Source: Taenia hydatigena (Eukaryota; Platyhelminthes; Cestoda; Cyclophyllidea; Taeniidae). Taken from it: DNA of 64,000 nt. The notes beneath the pieces are model-generated. The model saw nothing but the letters and a program-made list of their open reading frames with translations. It searched no databases and was not told the origin of the DNA. The stretch lies in NCBI GenBank assembly GCA_036345935.2, contig JADWOT020001194.1, forward strand, positions 1-64,000. Direction: 5' to 3'. How positions within the stretch are numbered: the stretch's first letter is position 1; each line of letters begins with the position of its first letter. The translations under genes were made by a program, and so were the position numbers. Positions 51,149 to 63,582 of the stretch are shown here, one piece after another.

Positions 51149-51583
51149 TTGTCAACTTACGACCACTGCGTTTTGGTCCAGTCCCTCTGTCTCGAGTTCA
51201 CTGCTCACTATCGCGTCAGTTCGATTCCCCCCAATACCGGTTCCGCCACTCCTACACACCTCCACTCGGTCTTTCCAACCATATTGCACACCACTTTCGC
51301 CCCGAATTCTACCACCCGACCAGTACTACTTAACAAATTGCAACTCATATTCTGTGCAATTCATCGCGTCACTTTCGTAATTAAACCATTTGTTTTGTTT
51401 ATTTTGATGATTTTCCCGATATTTTTAATCGTTCCATTAATATACACGCTTGACGGAATGCAGTGCTTCAAAGCAAAGTTTGATTTGCGATTAACCTTTG
51501 CCTCTATAGCTTGCCTCGTGCTGGCACTGAAGATTTTTTCTCCTTCGGGAGATTGCTGCGTCTTATTCGATGCACCAGCGTAG
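51149..51583 (+). pseudogene. Hydrophobic frame containing a relic of the 19-21 kb membrane-protein gene
   Basis: A 144-codon frame with a strong hydrophobic segment (FVLFILMIFPIFLIVPLIY). From 51467 it reads FKAKFDLRL, close to FKAKFTFRL in exon 3 of the gene at 19336-21159. After about 13 extra residues it reads SPSGDCCVLFDAPA against SPSSPESVLIDATL. Over the 26 bases of the FKAKF block I count 18 identities. The frame ends in TAG without a donor where exon 3 has GTGAGT. It may be a rearranged copy or a chance frame holding a fragment. The adjacent tRNA gene is on the other strand and unrelated. Confidence 0.3.
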
Positions 51584-53371
51584 CCGACGTTCTTACGCTC
51601 TTAGTGATCGCAACTGTCATCGAGGGTTGCTGTACTTAAAATTTCTTATGCACAACATTTAAATAAATCGATACAATATTTTTTTACCTTATTAGTGCTA
51701 CATTGATACTCAGAGGCTCCCACTTGCGATAGCCTTCTAGGTATCAACGCTTTCTAACTTTGAATAGGGTTAAATTCCACCCAAGTTTGGTTGTAGAAGC
51801 TTGCATATGTTACTGAACCTAAGTGGTAGGTGCGAATCTTTTTGACTTTAGTGTTTTTTAAGCATAAAGCGCAAAACTGCTGCTTTTCGTATGCTATCAA
51901 GCCTGATTCAAGCGACTAGCGAAATTGGGTGTTCGATATTAGGGCGCAGGGTTTAGATAATAATTAGGATTCTAAAAAGTAGATGACAGGCTGAATTATG
52001 AGGCTTACCAGTTATACATACGACCAGATAGCTGAGATTGTTGATCTTTACTGCGCGAACATTCCTAGTGATGATAGGTTTTTAGGATGGGCACTGCTTT
52101 CGGCATACTCTAATTCAGCGTACTTGATTGTGCTTTCGTCGCAATTAAAGAAAGTAAGAAATTCAGTTATTCATCACGCAAATCAGCGTACTTTATTCCG
52201 GGTTAGCAACGGCTGCTTTACGTAATCCTAAGCTGCAATGGTAGTGTAAGCGACTAAACAAAGTATCGAGAGGAGTCGTTAAACATCCGACCTTGTCTAT
52301 CCACCCCACAGCTATGTGTGCGGTCTAAACGACCAACCTCTTGACGTCCCCTCGAGAGTTGAACGCAAGTCTTAAGTTTTAAAGTCCCAATGCTCACCAC
52401 CATATACTGGTATTATCGCCGCTGTTGCCACCGAGGCAGATGTGGTGACCACCACCCTCCTCATTGCTTATGGTCGCCGGCTGGCACTTCTGCTTCGGAA
52501 GGCATCTACAGCAAACACAGCCACTACCACTACTGCAGGTGTCATTGGAATTAGTAGCAGTTCGACTTACGGAATCATCGGGATAGTGACAGTTCTCACT
52601 TTCACTTCGGACAATGTAGATATAGCAAATGTGTAAGGTGTCTATTTCTGCAAAGAAAGCCGGGATGGCAAAAGCATTAGGATATGCTCTTTATTGATCT
52701 CTTCTAATTTGATATTATTCATAGCTGAAGCTTGGCAGCTCGCCAGTGTTAAGATGCATTGTGAGAGGGGGTAAGTGCCTGAGAAGATGCAATGGTAGCA
52801 GAGGTTTCATAGTCACCTGGTGATACTCAATTTGTCCATGTGCTTGGGGGAGAAGGGAAAGCGAAGAGAAATGAAGGAGAATAGAACAGAATAGAACACA
52901 TTAAACCAACACGAAGCAGAATAGACTAAAAGAAGTAGAGAATGAGTCAGCTGTTTTGCGTGTTGCACCAAACAATTCATTTTCTAAGCAACTTGTAGAT
53001 TCTTTGACGTTTTTGGGATTCTCTTGCCCACTTAAAAGTACTGAGAAAATTATTAAAGCTTGGTATCACTAATGTTTTATAAAAACAAAGGAATTTTGGT
53101 GCTGTACGAGTATCCGCTGCAGAACCTGCATTCTATTGGTGAGTCTACAATAATTTCAACCGTTATGTCGCCTTCCTGCACCAAGATTGTGCGAATGAGG
53201 TTTGAGATGCAGAGCTTTACGTAGGGCAGGTTGTGCCATACTACATACCCGTGGAAGTAGGTCTCACGCTAAACTTGTTGACAGGAAATAGGAAAGAACG
53301 CAGAAGACAACGGCACAACGAACCGATATGAAGTGATCAGGGCAAATAGTTTAACTTTGACCGTGTGCTAC
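51584..53371. other. No gene recognised
   Basis: A frame at 51998-52153 (+) begins ATG and ends AAGAAA|GTAAGA after 52 codons, a possible first exon with no recognised family. The frame at 52442-52636 (+) is Thr/Ser/Ile-rich and probably low-complexity. At 52880-52899 a 10-mer AGAATAGAAC is repeated twice. Confidence 0.35.
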
Positions 53372-53910
53372 TTAGAAGAAGAAAGGGCCCCAAATCTTTA
53401 GAATAACCAAGAAATAAGGGTAAAATTTATTCCATACGGTATGGCTCGAGCCTATTTTGCTAGGAGCGACTTTGAGCGATGCAAATTTGGAGCGACCTGT
53501 TAACACTTGCGTCAACATGGAAAAGTGCAGTGGAGTCTCCGAAACCACAATGTCGTTATGCATTGAAGATACACCGTCATTAGGCTGATTGTCGTCTGGG
53601 TAACTCAGAAGAATGAAGCGGTCTCCATATTGCAAGGAAGACACGGATGATCGGTACTGGATAGCATGCTCTCACAGTTATGAGAGATGCACCGCTTTAT
53701 GGTGGCCATGACCCTGATTCTTATTTATACACAATTAATGAAGTAGAAACGTAACTGCCTTTTTCCATCCAGTGTATAACACTTTAACAAGGACATATCT
53801 GCAAATGACTCTCTGTTATGAAGACGAAGAGAAGAAAGAGCTATGGCTACTTCTGATCTGCCCTTGTGTGTGAGAATCTTGTTTCTTTTCCTTATAGAGG
53901 CAAATGGCAC
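53372..53910 (-). pseudogene. Possible MIR-domain relic (ryanodine/IP3 receptor N-terminus-like)
   Basis: Two successive minus-strand frames resemble, in order, adjacent parts of the N-terminal beta-trefoil of ryanodine receptors (intracellular calcium-release channels). In the first (53910-53725), ILTHKGRSEVAIALSSLR and then FADMSLLKCYTLDGKRQ sit where GHAILLRHA...YL..L.TSR and then FDVGL....GE occur. In the second (53665-53372), QYRSSVSSLQYGDRFILLS matches KQRSEGEKVRVGDDLILVS without gaps, then LHFS (LHLS) and TVWN..P (TLWN..P) follow, with an insertion before LHFS. The frames are not joined by clear splice sites. The family call is weak and rests on spacing of short motifs. Confidence 0.25.
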
Positions 53911-54439
53911 GTGTTTATGATGCTTTTGTGATTTTATTTATGTTACCTAATTTAGTAACAGTTACTTGCCATTTTCGGCGCAGCTTTTTGCCTGAATAAG
54001 CTAAGAGGATTTATTTAAATAACTTCACCCAAAGAATGTCGATTATAACACACAAGGCAAAATTACATTAAACAAAAATGCAAATTCTCACGCCGTAACT
54101 AAAAAAGTATGACTGAGTCCTCAGAATCCGGCCGAATTTTAAATAAGTTTCACAACTACCATTTCTATGTGATTTATTTGCCATACAGGAACTTAAAACG
54201 TGGTTATAGTTCTGGCTTCTTAAAATGTATTGCGGACAGATGGCAAGAAATCATATTAGACAGACATAACTTCAGCACGACGCTATCAAGTGCAGATTTT
54301 TCTAGCATCGAAAAGCATTTGACTCAGTGAGAGCCACAAAGTGCAAACCACTCGAAATGTGCCGTATTGGCTCAGTACTGAACATTATTCCTAACAAATG
54401 GAAACCGAGTTTGGATTTAATGAGTAGCTACGCTCTTCA

Positions 54440-55245
54440 TTGGATGCAACGATTTCCACCGACTTGTCATTTGTTCAGCTATCGCAGGTAATTCGTCCGC
54501 AAGATTATGGGCATTATTTTGAATTTATCATATCTTTGATTGCTTGATGAATACAAGGATTATACGCGCTTAGTCAAGAGTCCGGAATGCGCTCCCATCC
54601 CGTTGCAGGGCAGATGCAAGAAGTTTAGAGCTATTGAGCGGATCAAAGACATCTCCAATAATCACAAGCGTTATTTTGCTTGTAGAAACATTTTATGATT
54701 TTGATTTCGCCTACACACGTTATGGATTAATGAACAGTGTTTTATATCTGATGGCAAAAATAATGTGGGTCTCGGTCAAGCATACCAAAATATCCTCTTC
54801 GAAAATGCGCGGTGCGTTAAAAACCATTATTGGCAAACACCTTTTCATCCCTTAACAGAAGAAAGTGTAATTCCTAATAAATCTTTAACTAGAGCTCCTA
54901 GCAAAAAAACTTTACATTACGATGAACCTTAATTACATGATCTTATCGCTCAAATTTTGGTCCTCCTTACGAGTTCCGCTCCTCCGCGTTTTGATTACAT
55001 GTAATGCTGAAAACAGATCCGGGAAGTCCACTTTCCTATCCGTTGAATTCAACACAAGTTCTTTCGCAAGTTTTGCACAACTTGCCAATTCCACCGTTAG
55101 AATGTTTTTCTACGTTTGTACAACTTGCTCTGCCGTGTTCACCAACGTTGTCTCAGGCCTTGAGCACTTAATTCGAGAGCGTCATGGTAGGAATTTCTCA
55201 TTTTTAGATGCATATCTCTGTGCGAATGCATTCATGTATTTGTGA
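54440..55245 (+). pseudogene. Tandem zinc-finger pair, copy 1 (broken)
   Basis: This is homologous to the gene at 55346-55966. The first-exon counterpart near 54462-54488 reads TCHLFSYRR and then hits TAA 54489-54491 (copy 2 has ACRIFSHRG there). The counterpart of the 23-base exon, near 54970, has lost its AG. The last exon (about 55101-55245) stays open and keeps a C2H2 finger, CTTCSAVFTNVVSGLEH and then H after five residues (C-x2-C-x12-H-x5-H), and ends ..CANAFMYL and TGA. The fingers of the two copies are 706 bases apart. The first-exon stop and lost splice site make this the dead copy. Confidence 0.55.
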
Positions 55246-55345
55246 ATAAGTATTTGTGCTTATGCCTACTAGTTTTGCATCAGGTTGCTGCATAAATAAA
55301 ATGTAGTAAGTAAAGCGACTCTGATTTAATCTGAATAACGATAAG

Positions 55346-55966
55346 ATGCTCAATGAAGAGATGAATCAAGTAAATCGCTTCACGATCTTAGCCTCCTCTT
55401 TTGCGCATGCATGCCGCATTTTTAGTCACCGTGGAACTGCATTGTCCGACTTGCCAAACGTCTCACAGATCCTACGGGAGGCTCTTGTGGCATCAGAAAA
55501 GTAAAAAAACTTATTAAATCCTTCCATTTTTTACCACATGCCCTCTTACATGTCGTAAGACTTCCTTTGATCCTCGGAATAGTCTGGGAACCCAATGTAT
55601 GCCATGTGTGCCTCGATCATTTCGCAAGCTTCTCTTTGCTCCTCAGTCATTTCATCGGAACGCATATTGGTGAGTGAGCATCTGTTAACCCTTAATCATA
55701 ATTTCCTGCGTGGGCTTCTCTCCGGCCAAAGCTTTGACTTCCCACACAAACTTCTTCTGAATTTTCCTTTGTTATGCAATGCTTCAGCCCAAAGAATGGC
55801 GAATTCGGAGGTGCGCTTTTACTGCACAGAATGCTTTTCAGGATATTCTAGGTTCGAAGCGACGTTAGATCATATGCGCTCGCATCATATCCGTGAGTGT
55901 TCCTTTGACGAACTTATTGTTGCAATGAGTGCATGTTGTGACGCCTTAGTGTCCTCTTTTTTGTAG
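55346..55966 (+). CDS. Small C2H2 zinc-finger gene, three exons, 118 aa (tandem copy 2)
   Basis: Three exons join without a break: 55346-55500 (52-codon frame, donor AA|GTAAAA, phase 2), a 23-base exon 55647-55669 (acceptor TTGCTCCTCAG, donor TTG|GTGAGT) and 55788-55966 (acceptor AATGCTTCAG, phase 1). The total is 357 bases including the stop, and all phases agree. Exon 1 looks helical (VNRFTILASSFAHACRIFSH, then LPNVSQILREAL) and is not a domain I can name. Exon 3 carries one C2H2 finger, CTECFSGYSRFEATLDHMRSH (C-x2-C-x12-H-x3-H), then an acidic, helical tail. A single finger and small size suggest a nucleic-acid or protein-binding accessory factor, but that is guesswork. More 5' exons are possible. 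The broken tandem copy upstream supports this being a real gene. Confidence 0.55.
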
Positions 55967-58900
55967 ACATTTGGCGCAATGTGTTTAGCAGAATGCGAAC
56001 GCACGCTATTCTGTGAGCGAAACTCGTAAGTTTTCAGCGATGCGTTAAGCTGATATCTTAGCAGGGTAAGAGGTTCAATGCGCAGAACATGATTATGTGA
56101 ATCGTAAAGGTTTTAAAAGGGATTTTGAGACTGTGTAAAATAAGTAAGAATGCTCGATGGATATAAAAAGGCAAACATCGCATTTCACTAAGTTAATTTA
56201 TACCCCAGCGGTAGTTTAAATAACTTAGGTGTCACCACGAAAATGCCATATTATTAACATTTAGGCGTGCATTTATAAGTCACTAGGTATTTTAATGAAT
56301 TATGCGCGCGTTTTTCAAGTACAATGATTAATACCTGCTTGTTTGCTTTCTAGAATTCTGCGGCGGGCCACCTATACTTAGCAGCTATTAGCTCTGCGAG
56401 AAAGTATATGTTTGACATAAGACAAGCATGCTGCTTTTATTAATGCAGTCGTTTTTATTCTGTTCACTGTTACACACAAAGCTGGATTTTCGTTAAAATG
56501 TTGGAAAATTAAGATAAGAATACAAAACCTCAAACTGCATCAAAAGGATGCAGCGTAGAGAATAAGGGTAGGGTTGAAGAATGAAGCATGACATTCTTAT
56601 TTTTGGGGTTGTGCGGTGCAGTATGGCACAAGGAAGTCACCATTATTCAATGAAGCCGACTGTTGGGACTTGTAGGATTTTAATGCTAACATTGATGTAT
56701 TTATTTCAAGTTTTTTAAATTGGAATAGATTTAATAATAACTGCGTGAGAGAAGAATTTGCATTGTCAAAGGCGTGTAATATAGGCCTTCCTCAGTTGTC
56801 GGGGTATCTGGCGTATTCTTGTGCGATAATAAGTACTGGGATCGTAGCAGAGAACGAAGACGCTTCAGAGGTGACGATGAGATAGACATTAGGCACAATT
56901 GTTGCACATGCTTAAGGCATTCATCGAAGGGTAGTAATCGTCGAGAAGTGCGCCAATCAGGAAACAAAAGAAGGAAAAGACTTAGTTAAGACGATAAAGC
57001 AAGAAGAGTCACTCGAACATATCTTCGCTGTGCGCGCCTGGCTAAACAAAAGTTGTGTAAGAATTGCGACACCGACATGATCGTGACCGGATGTTTGCTG
57101 GAATAGCTTAATTTACTAGTTCTAGGACTCAAGTGTAGACAAGTAGTGAAGTAATTGCAGAAAAAGATTCGCATGGGCTTGATGCTTTTATTTTTAGTTA
57201 GTTGGTAGCTTCAGCCCAAGCTATATCAAGGAAAAATATAGTAATTTCTTTTGGAGAAAACAGTTACTACTTACTCGGCAAGTGACTAACGTTTTGCTTT
57301 ACTCCTTTTCGACCACGTGTTGTTTCTTTTCTCCTTCTTTGTTATGAGCAGCCTTTAAATTGGCAATCTTGTTTGGACCTTTGCTGAACTGAATTTAGCA
57401 TGCAAGTGAGACTATTATCGATGATTGTGAAATGCTCATGCCTCGCCACCTACACCCACGGTACTTTTGGCAGTTAACTCAACTTTTGGAGGAAGTGGAA
57501 CAGTCGCCTTGATATAGAGCAAAAATCTTTTCGCATTTATGTAATCCCAAGTTAATCAGAATTGAAACTTGGTATCATGCTTTCTTTTGCAAATGCTTGC
57601 AGCCGTTCCTGTTTTACTATTTTTCCATTTAGATGTGGCCGTAGTGCAAGGATTATAGTTTAGTAAAGTTAGGAATAGGAATAGTTCTGCAAGAGGCTGA
57701 GGCAGTTCGAGTCCGGTGGAAGAAGTGTCTATTTTGACAAGAAAAGCTAGGAGAACAAAATGATAAAGGTGCGCCTATTTTATCCTCTTTGATCAAGAAT
57801 CTCACAGAGTTGGGAATCAGAAGGCTGATTTTTTTTAATTCTTAAAGGCAAATTCTGACAATTCAGGTGTGACCAAAATGCAAATTGTCTATATTGGCAA
57901 AGAAAACTGAGGGAGTACGGTGGCAAAGGAGGAAATGTGGAAAGGCAGAAAGGCAATTGAATCGATAGCAATGCTGAAGTGTTCCAGGATTGAACATTGA
58001 CGACGTCGATGCGTGAGAATACGAGGCAAAGAAAGAAAAGTCGATTAGACTAGGTCAGAAAATGCGTTTGTGAGCACCTAACACTTGATGGAATGGGAAG
58101 TTTATAACATGTTTTCGAAACGGTTTTATCCCTTTTTTATCAATTGCATTATGAAGGTAGTTTATTCTTTCTACACCTGCTTTGGCTTCCTCTTCCTATC
58201 TACCATCCATCCCTATCCTACTCTTAACAAAGTTCCCTATCTCACCGGCACTTACTCTACTTAACTAAAATTTTCTTTCATTCCTAGTGGTTTTGCAAGA
58301 GAAAAGCGGTTGTATTTAGACATAGTGGTTTTACTAGAAGACTTCATGCCCAATCTTTCCCTCCTCTCTTTAGTCACTCACCCAAATAAGCACCGCCTGT
58401 ATGGAGGGTAAATGAAGCGGCTTAGATTTGCAAATTTGCATAAATTTATGTAATCATGCTATGGATTTCAGGAGATGGATAGGGATTCGCTACTAAGAAA
58501 TTATCAAAGAATCTTTGATTATCCGTTTCTGTGACACATTCTAGTCCTTGGCTAAAGAAATGGTTAAAGGGAAGTCAGCAGAGAGGATATGCATGCGTCT
58601 ATTTACACGTTAGCAGCATCACAGCTTTGCCATTAGACTCAGATTAACTCTACGCAATCTCAGCCAGCGCCTACCTATTTGTCGCCTTTATGAACTACTG
58701 CACTGTAATCAATCCGATGACATGATGTGTCATCCAGACACCAGAGTTTTCCTGTACTCAGTTCAGACTGCTAAACATTCTGCCGCCTAGTAGATCCATT
58801 TACAAGAAATCCATACCCAATTTTCCCTTTGTAAACTGAGTGCAAAATTCAAGGTATGACAACATCCAAGCAAAGAACCATACCTTTGGATGGGGTTAGA

Positions 58901-61900
58901 ATGTCTCCTCCGGCCCAAACACATCTTTGCAAGACTTGGTCGACACTGATTTTTATAGCCTCGTAGGCGTAACCCTACATAGCGTAAAATCCGCTATCTT
59001 CTCTGCGAACTGCACTTTAGCACAGTCGTATCCACAACTGTGTAAGCAAATTTTGTGCCATCCTGCGTTTGAACTAATTGTAGCCCCGCCTCAATTCATA
59101 CGACCCTGTGTCACGCATTTATGCTGCAACAGCCATTTTTACAGTCGCCTGTTCGGATGCAAGCGCATGCGGTGCAAGTGATGCAAAGAGATGCTTTCGC
59201 TTGAGCCTAAGAGCGCACAGATTGGACCATGGAAACCTGAGCTCGATGCAATTTAGAATAGGAGATTTGAAGCATCAGCAACTCAACTACACAAATTACT
59301 GAAGTACGGCTAATGCGGTAGTTAGCTAGGCAGCATGGCGGTTGCACAACCAACAAGGCGCTTTTGGTGCTTAAAGATCAGTAATAGTGGGAGTGCAATC
59401 GGAACATTAATTTGCCCGAATTGAGCCCAAATTCTTCCCATAGCATCTTTCTTTTAGCCTAGCCATGGCAAGTATCTATAAGGTCTCTTCTTCTCTCCCT
59501 GTCTCTTCATTGTCATTTTTCCGTGATCTCTCTGTTACACTTTCAGAGCCTGAACCCCACCTGGGACTGTGGGATTAGTCTTCAAAGAAGGCTTTGTTGT
59601 TTCCGCAGCTAGAAACCGACCAACTCTTCTCTATTTTACATTCAACATCACTAATGAACGATTTCACAAAGATTTCTACTAAATAATGCTATTCTATTCA
59701 GCTTCGATGTGGATAGCATCATGCGGGGCTTCACCATCATTGTCTGTTTGGGTGGGTGGTAAGTGAGAGATGTCAGAAGAGGAGTAGTCGACAAATTCAG
59801 GCAGTGCCGTCACATAATGAGTTTTTTTAAGGAAAGCTGCTAAGTTTTTGACCAGTTTATGTGTCCTTTGCATCACTTCCTTCTATACGCTTCCTATTGC
59901 TGATGGTCAGCACATTTTGGAGCCACTCTGCCAGTCAAACCTGCAACGGCGTTTGAAACGGATCTGGACTACCAAAATCGCTACCATGAAACAAGAATCC
60001 ATTGTTGCACCAACAACACTTCACCACTACTTCTATTGGATCAGACACCATGAATCAGCCGAGTCTGGGCCATAATAACCTGGGGCACTCTACACAAGAT
60101 TACATTGACTCAACCTACTCTGTGCTACATCGCTCTATATTTAGGCGGTGAAGCCGTCGGTGTAGACCTCTCTATGAAAGGAAATATTAAAATCCATGTG
60201 GATAAAAGAAGATCATTTAAGCTAGCTGCCCGACCATCTAACCGACAATTTCAAGCTAGGGTTTGCTCAAGTCGTTTTAACCAAAATCACACTATCAAGC
60301 TTCTCCAAGTAGCAGACTAAGGAGACGGTTGCAAGCAATCTAACCCACTCCAATTTGAAAGCACAGAAGAAGGATAGTAAGCACAAATATAAGCCTCTTT
60401 TCTTAGCAGACAAGTGGCTATGCAATTTATTCATTAGTGCAGTTACATACCTATGATCCACTGACCACAGCGCGTGAAGTGTTGCATTTGTAAAATGCGA
60501 TTATTGCAAATCGTCATACGAATGTGTTTAATGGGAGCGATGCGACTGTCTGCGCCATGGCATTTGCTTCTTAATTTGCTGAGATGAAAGCAGCCCAGAG
60601 AAATAGACATTAGCTTCAAAGCTTTTTATTTTCTTCCCTTTCTTCCTCCTCCCATCCTTCATTTAGTTCTTCAATTTCTAGCCCTCATATTCATGTGCAG
60701 GCTTGTAACCTCCAACACCCTTTCTACTTACTTCACCTAACACTTGCGTACATTACTCAACCCTCACGTGATTTCTGTGAATTCGCATAATGGTAGACTG
60801 TTGAATAGACTATCGTCTGCACTCAAATCTACGCGGCATGATGCGCGAGATCCTTGTGCTATGAAAATGTAACCTGCTACAAGTCATCTGACATGACGTG
60901 TAATCGCGTGCAGGACATGGAACAAAGCACTGTCCTTCACCAAAAGGTTAGTTGCAGTTCAGGGTGCCATGACTACTCCACTCAACTCCACACCCCGCAC
61001 ACTCAGGACGGTTAGACGTACAAACTTCACTTAACCGGTTTCTGATACATCAGCTAATCAACAATCATGCTTGCGTTAGCTCTCAAGGGACCGTTATCTC
61101 ATTCACGTTTGCAGGCTAAGCGACTCAGTGAGTGCGGCAGTCAAGCACTCAGCCGGTCTACACCATACTGACAACTGCTATGATAGCTAAATCACACAAC
61201 CATGTGCGATAATCATACCGCCCAGCAGCTCGTTCATTCACTCGTTATTGAGGACTGAAAGAACCGTCAAGCATACCGTTCTACGTGCCGTATCTTCTGC
61301 AGTTATTAATCTCACTATGCCACGCTGTTATGTTTGCCATTCAGCTATTCGTTCGGACTTCTGCCGCAACCCCTCCATCTCCTCGTCACTCCACATCATT
61401 CAATTCCTCGTCCTAGATGCGTCAAAATGGCCAAACTGGATGTGCTATCTTCTCTCTCCTGCCAGAATTCATTTCCGTGCGCCAATTTAATGTTACCATA
61501 GCTGGCATCCAGTGTAAATACATAGAAAGTGAACTATGACTAGCCTCTTTGAGTGAGCCATTCAAAACAAACTCAAATTTCTTCTATTAGGGCAATTTCC
61601 TTGAAGAGTAATCACATATCTAAATGAGCGGACAGCTGAATAAGCTTAGGAAAATGTGACGGGAAGAAGGGAAGAAATAAGGAACGCTGCACCACAGCAC
61701 TGTACGAAGTCATCCTACAGTGCTCATTCGCAATCCTCTTTTGTTCATCCATGTCCCAACTCCCTTTAATCCAGCGGCTCCCCATCCCTTCACCTCTACC
61801 TTAATCATTCCTCTGTCTCATTCGGCTGACCATTCATGTTATCTAGCTTCCATCAAAGAAACACATAGATTACCATTTCATTTCGTAATGAAAACAGCAA

Positions 61901-63550
61901 TTTTTAAGTATAGGATTAAGAATGCACATTAGCGATCTCAATAGCAACCTTTAGTAATGTGTTGCCGATTTCTTACCTATTGTGCATGACCCATCCCCAT
62001 AGGCGCCTTTTACATTTCCATTGGAGTCAGTCTTAGTCTCCGACTAGCCAGCTCTACACAACTTTATGCCATGTAAATTGGGGCCTTCTCTTTCCTTCTT
62101 GCAGATATTAGGAATCAAGATAGACATAAGGTGGGGGTCTGATGACGTCTTTGAAGTGGGTAGAGAGGATTCCTCTTGTCTACGCCTCCTTTCTCATGCC
62201 CCATATCAACGCAACGTCAGTTAGTGCATCCTTTGTCTCCTGCTGCGTTCTATGTGCTTACCCATATTGCATCTCTCAGAAAACAAGTTGTCTTTATATG
62301 ATGCAAGATTTTTGCCAGTTTCAATGGTCAAGTCCTCTTCAGTTTGAAATACCACAAGGAGCTGAGAAGCCGCATGAAGGGAACTGCGATAAGAGGTAAT
62401 GAAGTGAGCAATGGAATTGAGATCAAATGGGCATCCAACTAGCCACCTGACGGACGACCAAAGGAGGTCCTACTTTGCTTAGAACAGAACTGTTGATTTG
62501 GTCAGCTCAAAGAACAGGTTTGGAGGAGAAGATGAGATGAATGTGCTTTCGCACCCACATGCATACAAGCACACTCGCATTTTCCTACCTGATGATGTGT
62601 GGCACCAACTAAGGCGACTCTCCGAAAGGACGGAAATAAAAGGGAACAATGGCATGCACACGAACTTACGTAAACAGACAGACAGGCGTGGATGCATAAT
62701 AGAAATGGGCGTGCGTTATGGAGCGTCAGGTAAAGGCATTCAATGCAAGAAGAATAGGAAGATTAGGCAGTGAGGTAAGCAGGTAGAATTTTTGTTGGTC
62801 TACAAAACACGAAGTGGGAAGTGGGAGCAATGTGCTCATCTTCGCCCCCCGAAGAGGTAAGTGGAAGAGGAGTAGGAGACAAAATTGAGGCTAGCGTGAA
62901 CTGGATTATAAATCATCGCATCATTTAGTTATGCCATAATCACGGGTGAGACTGGTGTGGAGATGAAAAGAGGCTTACAAGGAGAGCGCTAACAGATGAT
63001 GGAGTAGAAATAGCAGGCAGGGAAGAATTGTTGATAAATTCGAAGGAGAGGAATGTGAGAGAAGCGTAAGAGAGACAGAGGAGCGGCATTTTCTCGTGTC
63101 AACAAAGATGAAAAATAAAGGCAAGGAAATGTAATGCAGAGCGTACTCACTCCCCTCTCCCGGTTGAGTTAAACACATGGGGAGCACACCGCGAGAAAAA
63201 AATGTTATATGCAATGCTTGGGAGTCTATTAAGCGTAATGGAAAACGAAGGAGACACTCACCAAAGATGTGCTGATATGTGGCGTGGAACAGGAGAACTG
63301 TTCTCCACCCATTTTTAAAAAGTCATTGAACCAACTTCTTTGGTGTGCACCTTGATCCTCATATCCGCGAGAAAGAAAAATTAGACCTCAGTTTGCATGA
63401 CATAGAGTTGCGTCAACTCTATTGGGTAAGCCTCTAAGGATGCGGCATGGAGGACAGCTCGAATAGTCTTGTCCATCTTCTTCTTTCCTATTTTATCCAA
63501 GCCTGTCATAATCTGACCTAGGTGACTAAACCAGTCTGTTCTTAATTTAG
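55967..63550. other. No gene recognised
   Basis: There are pyrimidine-rich stretches on the plus strand around 58160-58380, 60620-60680 and 61730-61820, and a purine-rich stretch around 62860-63130. Minus-strand frames at 56967-56731 and 59876-59694 (the latter ending in an acidic tail) and a plus-strand frame at 62498-62773 look protein-like but match nothing I know. Confidence 0.4.
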
Positions 63551-63582
63551 TTCAGTCTAGTCAGATCTAGTCAAGTCTAGTC
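63551..63582 (+). repeat. Three-copy 10-base tandem repeat
   Basis: Three consecutive units of TCARTCTAG type with a period of 10, slightly diverged. Too short to suggest a function. Confidence 0.6.

Noticed and set aside
51205..51230. AGTTCGATTCC on the plus strand, close to a tRNA B box
   Set aside because: The flanking bases do not form a T stem and no cloverleaf can be drawn.
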